Both the position numbers and the translations under genes were made by a program. Below are positions 26,743 through 35,885 of a stretch of 64,000 nt of DNA, in pieces; the stretch's first letter is position 1; each line of letters starts with the position of its first letter. The notes under the pieces are model-generated. The model saw only the letters and a program-made list of their open reading frames with translations. It did not search any database and was not told where the DNA came from. The stretch comes from Paraeggerthella hongkongensis (GTDB lineage Bacteria > Actinomycetota > Coriobacteriia > Coriobacteriales > Eggerthellaceae), in the NCBI RefSeq assembly GCF_003340345.1, contig NZ_PPTQ01000005.1, positions 88,322 through 152,321 on the forward strand. Direction: 5' to 3'.

Positions 26743-29391
26743 ATGAAGTACATGACCAGCGCGGAGATCCGTGAAAAGTACCTGAGCTTTTTCGAGGAAA
26801 AGGGCTGCAAGCGCTGGCCCTCGTCGTCCCTGATCCCGGACGATCCGTCCCTTCTGCTGACGAGTGCCGGCATGGTGCAGTTCAAGCCTTACTTCCTGCA
26901 GCAGAAGCATCTGGAGGCTCCGTACATCGGCACCACGACCGTGCAGAAGTGCGTGCGCACCAACGACATCGAGATCATCGGCACCACGGGTCGTCACCAG
27001 AGCTTCTTCGAAATGCTGGGCAACTTCAGCTTCGGCGAGTACTTCAAAGAGGAAATGTGCGCCTGGGCTTACGAGTTTTCCACCGAAGTGCTGGGGCTTC
27101 CGGCCGATCGTCTGTACTTCACGGTGTTCTTGGACGACGACGAGACCATCGAGATCTGGAAAAAGCTCGGGGTTCCCGACGACCATATCTCGCGCTTGGG
27201 CGAAGAGGACAACTTCTGGCGCGCTGGGCCTACCGGCCCGTGCGGCCCGTGCTCGGAAATCTACTTCGACCAGGGCGAGGAGTTCGGCTGCGGCAGCCCC
27301 GATTGCGCGCCGGGCTGCGATTGCGATCGCTTCCTTGAGTACTGGAACTGCGTGTTCACCCAGTACGACGGCCAGGAAGACGGCACGCTCAAGCCGCTGC
27401 CCAAGAAAAACATCGATACCGGCATGGGCCTTGAGCGCATGGCCGCCATCATGCAGGGCGTCCAGTCCAACTACGAGACCGATGTGCTTCGCAGCTTGGT
27501 GGCCGTGGGCGAGAAGCTGACCGGCACCGTGTACGGCGAGGATCCGGCGGCGGACCTGTCTTTGCGCATCATGGCAGACCACAGCCGTGCCGTGGCGTTC
27601 ATGATCGCCGACGGCATCCTGCCTTCCAACGAGGGCCGCGGCTACGTTTTGCGTCGCTTGCTGCGTCGCGCCGTCATGAAGGGCCACCTGCTGGGCCTGG
27701 ACAAGCCCTTCTTGAACGATTACGTTGACGAGATTGTGAACCTTATGGGTCACGTGTATCCCGAGATCGTGGATAACCGCCAGCTCATGGGCCGCATCAT
27801 CCTCTCCGAAGAGGAGCGCTTCGGCGCGAACCTGCGTCAGGGCCGTGCCTTCCTCGATGACGCCCTTGCTAAGCTTGAGGGTACGGTTTTGCCGGGCGAT
27901 CAGGCGTTTACGCTGCACGACACGTACGGTTTCCCGGTGGAGGTTACGCGCGAGCTGTGCGAAGAGCGCGGCATTCAGGTTGACATGGACGGGTTCGGCG
28001 TGTGCATGGAAGAGCAGCGCAACCGCGCCCGTGCAGCCAACACGAAAGACGCCGAGGCGGCATGGTCCACGTACGGCGGCGTGATGGCCGAGATCTTGGA
28101 GGCCGTAGGCCCCACCGAGTTCGTGGGCTATACGAAGAACGACGCCGACGCGCGCGTGCTGGCCATCGTGAAGGACGGGCAGCAAGTGGATGCGCTCGCC
28201 GCAGGCGAGGAAGGTCGCGTGGTGTTGGACGTCACGCCGTTCTACGCCGAGAAGGGCGGTCAGATCGGCGATGCGGGCGTGCTAGCGAAAAACGATGCCC
28301 TGGCGGCGGTCCTCGATACGAAAGAGCCCGAAAAGGGCCTGATCGCGCATAGTGTGAAAATGCTGGAAGACGCGCCGGAGGGTCGTATTCAGGTGGGCGA
28401 CACCGTTCGCGCCGCCATCGACGTGCCGCGCCGCGAGCGCATCCGTCGCAACCATACGGCTACGCATATCCTACATTGGGCGCTGCGCGAGGTGCTAGGC
28501 GATCACGTCAAGCAAGCTGGCAGCCTGGTGGCTGAAAACCGCCTGCGCTTCGACTTCACGCACTTCGAGGCCATGACGGCCGAGCAGATCGCCGAAGTCG
28601 AGCGCTTGGCCAACCAGAAGGTCATGGAGAACCACGCCGTGCGCGCATACGAGACGTCGCTGGCTTCGGCTCGCGAAGCGGGCGTTATGGCGCTGTTCGG
28701 CGAGAAGTACGGCGAGTTCGTGCGCGTGCTCGATATCGAGGGCTTCTCCCAGGAGCTGTGCGGCGGCACGCACGTGTCCGCTACCAGCGAGATCGGCTTC
28801 ATCAAGGTGACCAGCGAATCGAGCGTGGGTGCGAACCTGCGCCGCATCGAAGCAGTAACCAGCTTCGATGCCTTGGCGTACATGAACCGCGTGGAGGCCG
28901 AGCTCAAGGAAACGGCGGAAGAGCTGCGCGTTCCACTGTTCGACGTGGGCGAGCGTACGGCTGCGAACATGAAGCAGCTCAAGGAGCTGCAGGGCAAGCT
29001 CAAGCGCAATCGCCAGACCGTGGCCGACGACGGCATCACGAAGCTGGTCGACAGCGCGGCTGCGGCCAAGGGCGGATACCCGGTTATCATCGGGCGTCTG
29101 GGCGAAGCCGACGCAGGTCAGATGCGCAACGGCTGGGATGTTCTGCGTGCGCGCATGGCTGCGCCGGGCGCTGCGGTGCTCGCTGGCGAAAAGGACGGCA
29201 CTCCCATTCTGCTGGCTGCCGGCACTCCCGAAGCGGTGGCTGCCGGATTCGACGCTGGCGCTGTGATCAAGGCTATCTCTTCGAACATCAAGGGCGGCGG
29301 CGGCGGAAAGGCCGCCATGGCTCAGGCCGGCGGCAAGGACGCTTCCGGCATCGACGCGGCCCTCGATGCCGCGCGCGAGATGCTGCTGTAA
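26743..29391 (+). CDS. alaS: Alanyl-tRNA synthetase
   Basis: An 882-residue class II synthetase charging tRNA-Ala. Seen in order: the aminoacylation core (SSLIPDDPSLLLTSAGM, TTVQKCVRTNDIEIIGTTG, HQSFFEMLGNFSFG), the tRNA-recognition region, the editing domain with zinc ligands H571-x3-H575 in NHTATH and C673 in CGGTHV, and the C-Ala domain ending in a Gly-rich stretch (KGGGGGKAAMAQAGG). ATG 26743 gives the usual N-terminus; ATG 26752 is an alternative. No T-box leader is visible in the 61-bp gap upstream. Confidence 0.97.
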   Translation: MKYMTSAEIREKYLSFFEEKGCKRWPSSSLIPDDPSLLLTSAGMVQFKPYFLQQKHLEAPYIGTTTVQKCVRTNDIEIIGTTGRHQSFFEMLGNFSFGEYFKEEMCAWAYEFSTEVLGLPADRLYFTVFLDDDETIEIWKKLGVPDDHISRLGEEDNFWRAGPTGPCGPCSEIYFDQGEEFGCGSPDCAPGCDCDRFLEYWNCVFTQYDGQEDGTLKPLPKKNIDTGMGLERMAAIMQGVQSNYETDVLRSLVAVGEKLTGTVYGEDPAADLSLRIMADHSRAVAFMIADGILPSNEGRGYVLRRLLRRAVMKGHLLGLDKPFLNDYVDEIVNLMGHVYPEIVDNRQLMGRIILSEEERFGANLRQGRAFLDDALAKLEGTVLPGDQAFTLHDTYGFPVEVTRELCEERGIQVDMDGFGVCMEEQRNRARAANTKDAEAAWSTYGGVMAEILEAVGPTEFVGYTKNDADARVLAIVKDGQQVDALAAGEEGRVVLDVTPFYAEKGGQIGDAGVLAKNDALAAVLDTKEPEKGLIAHSVKMLEDAPEGRIQVGDTVRAAIDVPRRERIRRNHTATHILHWALREVLGDHVKQAGSLVAENRLRFDFTHFEAMTAEQIAEVERLANQKVMENHAVRAYETSLASAREAGVMALFGEKYGEFVRVLDIEGFSQELCGGTHVSATSEIGFIKVTSESSVGANLRRIEAVTSFDALAYMNRVEAELKETAEELRVPLFDVGERTAANMKQLKELQGKLKRNRQTVADDGITKLVDSAAAAKGGYPVIIGRLGEADAGQMRNGWDVLRARMAAPGAAVLAGEKDGTPILLAAGTPEAVAAGFDAGAVIKAISSNIKGGGGGKAAMAQAGGKDASGIDAALDAAREMLL

Positions 29392-29452
29392 GACGCTTTC
29401 TGGCTGGGCGCGGGTGGAAGAGCCCGATGCTCAGCCAGTCTTGGCTCGCACG

Positions 29453-29492
29453 GGCGCCCCTGCACGGGCGCCCGTGCTCGTGCAGGGGCGCC
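29453..29492. repeat. 14-bp perfect inverted repeat in the alaS-ruvX gap
   Basis: GGCGCCCCTGCACG (29453-29466) and CGTGCAGGGGCGCC (29479-29492) pair around a 12-nt GC-rich loop that itself can compete for pairing. A weaker hairpin (CTGGCTG and CAGCCAG arms) directly follows the alaS stop. No T tract follows either, so these are not clear terminators. The rest of the 299-bp gap shows nothing else. Confidence 0.55.
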
Positions 29493-29690
29493 TCGGTCCC
29501 TTCCGCTCGCGTCCGAGGCGTCTTGCCTGCCGCTCGGGGCGGGGCGAGGGTCGCGGTGGCGGCGGGGGCGCATCCCGAACCCGAGAAGCCCTTTTCATCC
29601 TGCGCGTGAGCTGCGGCTTGGGGCGCTATCATGGACGGAGCGCCGCAGGCGCGTAGTCGAAAGGGTCTTCAACGACGGATAGGAGCGCTT

Positions 29691-30113
29691 GTGCGCATCA
29701 TGGGCTTGGATATCGGAGAAACGCGGATCGGAATCGCTGTGTGCGATCCGGGTGAGCGGGTTGCGTCGCCGGTGTGCGTGCTTCCGGCAAGCGAGGTGCT
29801 TGGCGGAGCGAAGTCGTTCAAGCGCGTGCTCGAGGACTGGGAGCCGGAGCTGTTGCTGTGCGGGCTTCCCTACACGATGGCGGGGGCAGAGGGGCCGCAG
29901 GCGGCGCGCATCCGCGAGACGGCCGCTCGCATCGGAAGGGCGTGCGATCTTCCCGTTGAGTTCGCCGACGAACGTCTTAGCTCCCAGGAAGCCAAACGGA
30001 GTTTGCGTGAAAAGGGCTTGAGCGAACGCGACATGCGCGGCAAAATAGATATGATAGCCGCGAGTTTGTTCTTGCAGGCGTGGCTCGATGCTCGCCGCAA
30101 CGGGGAAAGGTGA
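29691..30113 (+). CDS. ruvX: RuvX/YqgF family Holliday-junction resolvase-like nuclease
   Basis: A 140-residue RNase H-fold protein. The catalytic Asp lies in MGLDIGETRIGIAVCD; further family marks are LLLCGLPYTMAGAEGPQA, the Glu in VEFADERLSSQEA and the final Asp in KIDMIAASLFLQAWLD. Members act on Holliday junctions or in 16S pre-rRNA 5'-end processing. GTG 29691 follows TAGGAG; ATG 29700 is possible. It lies between alaS and mltG, as in many bacteria. Confidence 0.9.
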   Translation: MRIMGLDIGETRIGIAVCDPGERVASPVCVLPASEVLGGAKSFKRVLEDWEPELLLCGLPYTMAGAEGPQAARIRETAARIGRACDLPVEFADERLSSQEAKRSLREKGLSERDMRGKIDMIAASLFLQAWLDARRNGER

Positions 30114-30123
30114 AGGACAGCCC

Positions 30124-31281
30124 ATGCCCTCACGGAAAAGGCAAGTCACGTATTCGCAGCGACCGAACCATGCAGCTCGTTCTGCGCACGCTCGCGGCGA
30201 ACGTCAATTTAGAACGTACGATACCAGCTATATCCGACCGAAGAAAAGCAAAGCGCCCATCGTCTTTGCGATCATCCTCGCTATCATCGTGCTCGGCGGT
30301 TTGGGATGGGGCGTGCTCACCCTGTTCAACAGCTGCTCGGGTCCGCAGGTCGAGCTGCTGGCCGAAGGCGAAGAAGCTACGATCACCGTTGCCGACGGAT
30401 CAGGCGCTTCCGCTATCGCCGACCAGCTGGTTCAGGCTCGCTTGGTGTCGAGCGCAAGCGAGTTCACCAAGCGCGTGAACGAGTTGAACGCGGCGTCCCA
30501 GCTTAAGCCGGGCACGTACACGTTCGCGGGCGGCGCATCGCTTGACAGCATCATCAAGGCCCTGGAAACCGGGCCTGTCATGACCGGCGGCCTGACCATT
30601 CCCGAAGGCTTTAAGCTTGCCGACATCGCCAACGCCGTTGCGACGGCAACCGAAGGCCGCGTTTCGGCGGAGGACTTCACGGCGGCTGCGTCCAACGCAA
30701 GCGTTTACGCTGCCGATTACAGTTTCTTGGCCGATGCCGGAACGAACAGCTTGGAAGGCTTCTTGTTCCCTAAGACGTACAGCTTGGGAGATGACGCTAC
30801 GGCCGACTCTATCGTTCGCATGATGCTCACCCAGTTCCAAACCGAAACGGCCAACCTCGACTGGTCCTATCCTCAGTCGCAGGGCTTGTCCATCTACGAT
30901 GCGGTCAAGCTGGCCTCTATCGTAGAGAAGGAATCCAGTGGAGACGAGCATGTGCGCGCCCAGGTTGCCGCCGTGTTCTACAACCGCTTGGCCACGCAGG
31001 GAGACCCCAGCTACGGCTTCCTTCAGTCCGACGCCACCACTGCGTACGAGGTGGGCCACGATCCCACGGCCGAAGAAGTGCATGCCCAAACGCCGTACAG
31101 CACGTACGCCAACAAGGGGTTGCCGCCTACGCCCATCTGCTCTCCGGGCCTTGACTGCCTTACGGCGGTAACGGCTCCTGATAAGGAGGCGCTGGGCACC
31201 TATTTCTTCTTCTACTTCGACAAGGACGGCAACTACTTCTTCAGCAAAACCTACGACGAACACATAAAGACGTTCTCGTAG
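30124..31281 (+). CDS. mltG: Endolytic murein transglycosylase MltG
   Basis: A 385-residue protein: cytosolic basic N-terminus, one membrane helix (about 45-68), then the YceG-like domain outside the membrane. The probable catalytic Glu is E268 in LASIVEKESS; the family block TPYSTYANKGLPPTPICSPG lies near 335-355. MltG cleaves nascent glycan strands and sets their length. ATG 30124 follows GAAGGA, 10 bp after ruvX. An upstream in-frame start inside ruvX would only add residues without a motif. Confidence 0.93.
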   Translation: MPSRKRQVTYSQRPNHAARSAHARGERQFRTYDTSYIRPKKSKAPIVFAIILAIIVLGGLGWGVLTLFNSCSGPQVELLAEGEEATITVADGSGASAIADQLVQARLVSSASEFTKRVNELNAASQLKPGTYTFAGGASLDSIIKALETGPVMTGGLTIPEGFKLADIANAVATATEGRVSAEDFTAAASNASVYAADYSFLADAGTNSLEGFLFPKTYSLGDDATADSIVRMMLTQFQTETANLDWSYPQSQGLSIYDAVKLASIVEKESSGDEHVRAQVAAVFYNRLATQGDPSYGFLQSDATTAYEVGHDPTAEEVHAQTPYSTYANKGLPPTPICSPGLDCLTAVTAPDKEALGTYFFFYFDKDGNYFFSKTYDEHIKTFS

Positions 31282-31311
31282 GCTGCGGCCCGCTGAAACG
31301 AATTCGCCACC

Positions 31312-31902
31312 ATGCCGTTTTTGAAACCCGACAGATACTTCTCGCGCCTTTCAAAGGTCGATATCGATCGCGATCTTCTGGCGTTGGGGTACCGCAACGT
31401 CTTTTTGGACGTTGACAACACCATACTCACGCGCGATACGCACGAGGTTCCGCGCGACGTGGGGCTGTGGCTTGGCCAGGCGCGCGATGCGGGCATCTCG
31501 TTTTGCCTGGTGTCGAACAATTGGCACGAGGGCGTGTATCACCTGGCGCAGCGGTTGTCGCTGCCCATCGTGGCGAAGGCGGTCAAGCCCTTGCCGCCCG
31601 CGTTCATGATCGCGCTTTCGAAGCTGGGAGCCAAGCGTGCGCAAACCGTGGTGATCGGGGATCAGCTGGTCACCGACGTGCTGGGGGCTCACTTCATGGG
31701 CATGAAAGCGTATTTGCTGGCTCCTTTGGTGGAGCAGGACCTGCCGCACACGCTTATGCTGCGCAATTTCGAGCGTCTGGTTATGGGGGATCGCAAGCCG
31801 GAGGGCGCCTGCACGCCTTCGACCTCGACCGCGCATCCCGCCGAAAAGGCGAACGGGGCGCACGTCCCAACGAACATAGAGTCGGCGAACAAGGAAGGAT
31901 AG
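31312..31902 (+). CDS. YqeG-family HAD phosphatase
   Basis: A 196-residue HAD-IIIA protein. Motif I is FLDVDNTIL (nucleophile Asp and Asp+2), motif II lies around CLVSNN, motif III Lys in AKAVKPLPP, motif IV GDQLVTDVLGA. B. subtilis YqeG is the closest named family; related enzymes are phosphatidylglycerophosphate phosphatases in some lineages. The last 30 residues are a polar tail not needed for the fold. It overlaps nothing and lies 2 bp before aroE. Confidence 0.85.
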   Translation: MPFLKPDRYFSRLSKVDIDRDLLALGYRNVFLDVDNTILTRDTHEVPRDVGLWLGQARDAGISFCLVSNNWHEGVYHLAQRLSLPIVAKAVKPLPPAFMIALSKLGAKRAQTVVIGDQLVTDVLGAHFMGMKAYLLAPLVEQDLPHTLMLRNFERLVMGDRKPEGACTPSTSTAHPAEKANGAHVPTNIESANKEG

Positions 31903-31904
31903 CC

Positions 31905-32843
31905 ATGACCGAGGCCACGAAACCGCAAAGCTTGTACCTGTTGGGACATCCTATCGCGCATTCGAAATCGCCGGTCATGTACAACGCCGTCTACGAACGG
32001 CTGGGCCTGCCGTGGACGTACTTCCCGAAAGACTGCGCCACCGACGACGAAGCGCGGGCGTTCCTGGATGCGCGCGACTTCCTTTCCGTCAATATCACCA
32101 CGCCGTACAAGCCCCTTGCCTTCCAAGCGGCAACGGCTCAGGCGGCAACGGCCAAGCTGGCGCTGGGCGCCAACGTGCTGGTGCGGAAAGGCGACGCTCT
32201 GATCGGCTTCAACACCGATGGTCAGGGCTGCGTGTCCTATCTGGAGCGCACGGGTTTCAGCTTTGCGGGCAAGCGCGTGGCCGTGTGCGGCACCGGCCCT
32301 ACGGCGCTGTCGATCCTGCATGCAAGCTCGTTGGCCGGTGCGGACGTGGCGCTGTTGGTCGGTCGCGATAAAGAGCGCACGCGCCGGGCTCTCGAAGCGT
32401 ACGTCGAGCGGTTTGGCCTTATGGCCACGGCAACGATCGACCTGCCGCCCGCGCGTCCGCATCATCGCAGTTTCCGCACGGCATACGAGCGCACCACGTT
32501 CAAATTCGGTAGCTACGCTACGTCGGAAAAGGCGCTTGCGTCGGCCGATCTGGTGGTGAACGCCACGCCCTTGGGCATGAAGGCGGGCGATACGGCGCCG
32601 TTCGATACCGCGTTGCTGCGCCCCTCCCAAACCGTGTTCGACGCCGTGTACGGGCATGGCGAAACCGCGCTCGTAGCTGCGGCGCGCGAAGCGGGGTGCA
32701 CGGTGCTCGACGGGTCGGGCATGCTGGTGGCCCAGGCAGTGGCCACGGTGCTGACCGTGTGCGATCTTGCAGACGTCGAGGTGAAGCTGGAAGAAGCCGA
32801 GCTGTTCGACATCATGGCGCAGGCCGCGGAGTTTGACTGCTAG
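31905..32843 (+). CDS. aroE: Shikimate dehydrogenase
   Basis: A 312-residue NADPH-dependent enzyme reducing 3-dehydroshikimate. The N-terminal substrate domain has GHPIAHSKSPVMYNA and NITTPYK with the catalytic Lys, then FNTDGQG. The nucleotide-binding part has VCGTGPTALS and VVNATPLGM. Compared with the usual about 275 residues there is an insertion of roughly 30-40 residues (around PPARPHHRSFRTAYERT) before ADLVVNATPLGM. ATG 31905 follows AAGGA, 2 bp after the phosphatase gene; the open frame extends upstream but overlaps that gene. Confidence 0.93.
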   Translation: MTEATKPQSLYLLGHPIAHSKSPVMYNAVYERLGLPWTYFPKDCATDDEARAFLDARDFLSVNITTPYKPLAFQAATAQAATAKLALGANVLVRKGDALIGFNTDGQGCVSYLERTGFSFAGKRVAVCGTGPTALSILHASSLAGADVALLVGRDKERTRRALEAYVERFGLMATATIDLPPARPHHRSFRTAYERTTFKFGSYATSEKALASADLVVNATPLGMKAGDTAPFDTALLRPSQTVFDAVYGHGETALVAAAREAGCTVLDGSGMLVAQAVATVLTVCDLADVEVKLEEAELFDIMAQAAEFDC

Positions 32844-32995
32844 CGAGCGTTTGGCCGAGAAGGCGGCTTTCGCGAAGGACTCGCTCCCTTGCCGTGGCGT
32901 TTCTCGACGTGCGCCCGCTTTTCGCCGGCCTTGCTGAACTGGTGCGCTACAATATTCTATGAACGTACTTAGAATAACGCGGAAAGCGAACCACC

Positions 32996-34168
32996 ATGAG
33001 ATACCTCACAGCAGGCGAAAGCCACGGGCCGTGCCTCACGGCTATCGTGGAGGGCGTGCCGGCCGGCCTTAAGATTTCCGAAAAGCAGATCAACATCGAC
33101 TTGGCTCGGCGTCAGGCGGGCTACGGCCGCGGCGGGCGTCAGAAGATCGAAACCGACACCGTCGAGGTGACGTCGGGCGTGCGTTTCGGGCGCACGTTGG
33201 GAACCCCCATCGCGCTCGTGGTGCGCAACCGCGACTGGCAGAACTGGACCGACCGCATGGCTGCGTTCGGTGACACCCCGTCTGACCTGGTGCGCGAAGT
33301 GTGCCCGCGCCCCGGTCATGCGGATCTGGTGGGCGCTCTCAAAACCAACACCGACGACTGTCGCAATATCTTGGAGCGTGCAAGCGCGCGCGAGACGGCG
33401 GCTCGCGTGGCCGCCGCCGGCATTGCGCGCGAGTTCTTGGCCGATTTGGGCGTGGAGGTGTTCTCGTACGTCACCTCCATCGGATCCGCCGTTTTCGAAG
33501 AGCCGGATCCGCTCATGAGCGCAGCGGATTACAAGCCGCTCGCCATCGAGACCAGCGAGGTTCGCTGTCCTGACGAGGTGGCCACCCAGGCCATGAAGGC
33601 CGAGATAGATCGCGCGAAGGACGCGGGCGAAAGCTTGGGCGGGACGTTTCGCGTGGTGGTTCGCGGACTGCTTCCCGGCGTAGGGGGCTATGCGACGGCG
33701 GAGGATCGCCTGACCTCGCGCTTGGGAGCTTCGCTGTTCTCGATCCCCGCCATCAAGGGCGTCGAGTTCGGCCTGGGTTTCGAGGCGGCGCGCCGCGTTG
33801 GATCGCAGGTGCACGATCCCATCGCGCTGGACGGCAAGGCGGGATTCGTGCGAACCTCGAACAACGCAGGCGGTTTGGAAGGCGGGATGACCACGGGAAT
33901 GCCGCTTATCGTGACGGCCGCCATGAAGCCCATCCCCACGCTTATGACCCCGCTTGAGACGGTGAACCTGGACACGCTCGAGGTTGAGGAGGCGTCGAAA
34001 GAGCGCAGCGACACCTGCGCCGTTCCCGCTTGCGCGGTGGTGGCCGAAAGCGAGGTGTCGTTCGTGCTGGCCGACGCCTACCTGCAAAAGTTCGGCTGCG
34101 ACAACATGGCCGACATCAAGGCTGCCGTGAAGGCGTATCGGCAGCGACTGAGGACGATGTCCCGATGA
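32996..34168 (+). CDS. aroC: Chorismate synthase
   Basis: A 390-residue FMN-dependent enzyme of the last common aromatic step. Visible marks are the N-terminal RYLTAGESHGPCL with its conserved His, GRGGRQKIETD, RPGHADL, RASARETAARVAAGA-like residues 120-140 and the C-terminal SNNAGGLEGGMTTGMP. It overlaps the shikimate kinase ATG by four bases (ATGA), so aroC-aroK-aroB-aroQ form one operon. A TACAAT hexamer about 43 bp before the start may be the minus-10 box. Confidence 0.96.
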   Translation: MRYLTAGESHGPCLTAIVEGVPAGLKISEKQINIDLARRQAGYGRGGRQKIETDTVEVTSGVRFGRTLGTPIALVVRNRDWQNWTDRMAAFGDTPSDLVREVCPRPGHADLVGALKTNTDDCRNILERASARETAARVAAAGIAREFLADLGVEVFSYVTSIGSAVFEEPDPLMSAADYKPLAIETSEVRCPDEVATQAMKAEIDRAKDAGESLGGTFRVVVRGLLPGVGGYATAEDRLTSRLGASLFSIPAIKGVEFGLGFEAARRVGSQVHDPIALDGKAGFVRTSNNAGGLEGGMTTGMPLIVTAAMKPIPTLMTPLETVNLDTLEVEEASKERSDTCAVPACAVVAESEVSFVLADAYLQKFGCDNMADIKAAVKAYRQRLRTMSR

Positions 34169-34788
34169 CCGGCGGGGGATCGAGCACCAATAGGGAGCAT
34201 GCGCACGTCGCGTCCGGCGGCTCGCGTCCGGCTGCTTCGCGGCCCCGGGTTGCGGGGCGGCTTTGCCGTCCGGTGTTTTTCGTGGGATTCATGGGCGCGG
34301 GTAAAACGTCGGTGGCACGGCGCCTTGCGCGAACCTGCGGTGTCGCGTCGGTGGATATGGACACGTACCTCGAGCGTCGGGAAGGAAAGCGCGTCAAGGA
34401 GATCTTCGCCGAATCGGGCGAGGACGGCTTCCGCGACATCGAGACCGACGTGCTTCGCGAGCTTGCCGCCAAAGACCCCCTGCTGGTTTCATGCGGCGGC
34501 GGGGTGGTGAAGCGCTCGGAAAATCGCGCCATCTTGCATGACGCAGGGTTTGTCGTGTACCTCAAGGTGACGGCCGACGAGGCGAAATCGCGCATCAGCG
34601 ACACGTCCACCCGCCCGCTGTTCCAAAACATCGAGTCCGCTCGCCAAACGGCGGAGGAGCGCGTGCCCCTGTACGCTGAAGTCGCCGACATTACCATCGA
34701 CACTGCTGGGAAAAGCGTTGCAGCTATCGCCCGCGAGGTGCAAGCTGCGCTTGAGAAGGAGGGCGTCTTGTGCCTGCAACGAAAGTAG
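34165..34788 (+). CDS. aroK: Shikimate kinase
   Basis: A 207-residue kinase. Walker A GFMGAGKT lies at residues 41-48, shikimate-binding DMDTYLE and EDGFRDIE, SCGGGVV, and the lid region STRPLFQ. Starting at ATG 34165, which overlaps the aroC stop, it has a polar N-terminal extension of about 35 residues ahead of the usual kinase start. A shorter start cannot be excluded. It phosphorylates shikimate at the 3-hydroxyl. It overlaps aroB by 19 bases. Confidence 0.93.
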   Translation: MTGGGSSTNREHAHVASGGSRPAASRPRVAGRLCRPVFFVGFMGAGKTSVARRLARTCGVASVDMDTYLERREGKRVKEIFAESGEDGFRDIETDVLRELAAKDPLLVSCGGGVVKRSENRAILHDAGFVVYLKVTADEAKSRISDTSTRPLFQNIESARQTAEERVPLYAEVADITIDTAGKSVAAIAREVQAALEKEGVLCLQRK

Positions 34789-35882
34789 TGGTCAACCTTG
34801 CGGATGAAAGCCCGTACGACGTGCGCATCGGTGCGGGGGTGCTTGCCAAGCTGGGCGTCCATGTGCGGAAGCATCCGGAACTCGAGCGCGTGGAGCGCGT
34901 GCTCGTCGTCACCGATGACAACGTGGCTCCGCTCTACCTTGCCGATGCGAAGGCTGCGCTTGCCCAAGCGGGTTTTCGCGTGAGCGACGTGACGGTTGCG
35001 GCGGGCGAGGGTTCGAAGTCCGTCGAGGTGGCCGCTGAAATCTGGGAAGCCATGGCCCAGCTGTCCTTGGGGCGCGATTGCCTGGTGGTTGCCCTTGGCG
35101 GCGGCGTGGTGGGCGATCTGGCCGGCTTCGTCGGCTCGACGTACATGCGCGGCGTGTCGGTGGTGCAGGTTCCCACGACGTTGCTCTCCATGGTGGATTC
35201 GTCCGTGGGCGGCAAGACCGGCGTCAACCTCGCGGCGGGCAAGAATCTGGTCGGCACGTTCAACCAGCCTGCGTACGTGTGCGCGGATACCGCCGTGCTG
35301 TCCACGCTCGACGATCGTGAATGGGCGTGCGGATGCGCCGAGATCGCAAAGTCGGCCGTCATCGAGTCCGACGAGTTCTTTTTCTGGCTTGTCGAATCGG
35401 CGCAGGCGCTGGCTGCGCGCGATCAGGCCACGGTTGAAGAGGCCATCGCTCGATCGGTGGTGTTCAAGGCCAACGTGGTGGCCGCGGACAAGCAGGAGAG
35501 CAAGGGCGTGCGCGAGTGCTTGAACTATGGGCACACGTTGGGCCATGCCGTGGAGGCTTTAGCCGGGTACGGTACGTTTTCGCACGGCGCCGCCGTGGCC
35601 GAGGGAATGCGGTTCGCCGCGCGCCTGGCGGTGGATCTGGCGGGCGCTTCTTTGGAATTCGTGCAAGCGCAAGATGATCTGCTTGACGCGTTGGGATTGC
35701 CGGCTCTTGCGTGGTCGGCCGAGCCTGGCGATATGCTGGCCGCTATGAAGCGGGACAAGAAAGCGCGCCACGGACAGGTTCGCTTCGTGCTGCCTCGCGA
35801 TGTGGGTTCGTGGGAACTGATGGACGTTTCCGATAGCGTGATCTTGGAGCATTTGAACGCCTGGGCGAAAAGCAAGGGGTAG
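34770..35882 (+). CDS. aroB: 3-Dehydroquinate synthase
   Basis: A 370-residue NAD- and metal-dependent enzyme cyclising DAHP. Visible blocks are ALGGGVVGDLAGFVGSTYMRG, QVPTTLLSMVDSSVGGKTGVN, ECLNYGHTLGHAVEAL with metal-binding His residues, and KRDKKARHGQVRFVLP. It starts at GTG 34770 inside the 3' end of aroK, so translation is coupled. It is 3 bp from the aroQ fusion gene. Confidence 0.96.
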   Translation: MPATKVVVNLADESPYDVRIGAGVLAKLGVHVRKHPELERVERVLVVTDDNVAPLYLADAKAALAQAGFRVSDVTVAAGEGSKSVEVAAEIWEAMAQLSLGRDCLVVALGGGVVGDLAGFVGSTYMRGVSVVQVPTTLLSMVDSSVGGKTGVNLAAGKNLVGTFNQPAYVCADTAVLSTLDDREWACGCAEIAKSAVIESDEFFFWLVESAQALAARDQATVEEAIARSVVFKANVVAADKQESKGVRECLNYGHTLGHAVEALAGYGTFSHGAAVAEGMRFAARLAVDLAGASLEFVQAQDDLLDALGLPALAWSAEPGDMLAAMKRDKKARHGQVRFVLPRDVGSWELMDVSDSVILEHLNAWAKSKG

Positions 35883-35885
35883 ACC

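Noticed and set aside
31467-31904. N-terminal extension of the shikimate dehydrogenase frame
   Set aside because: It overlaps the YqeG-type phosphatase gene; ATG 31905 with AAGGA gives the standard AroE start.
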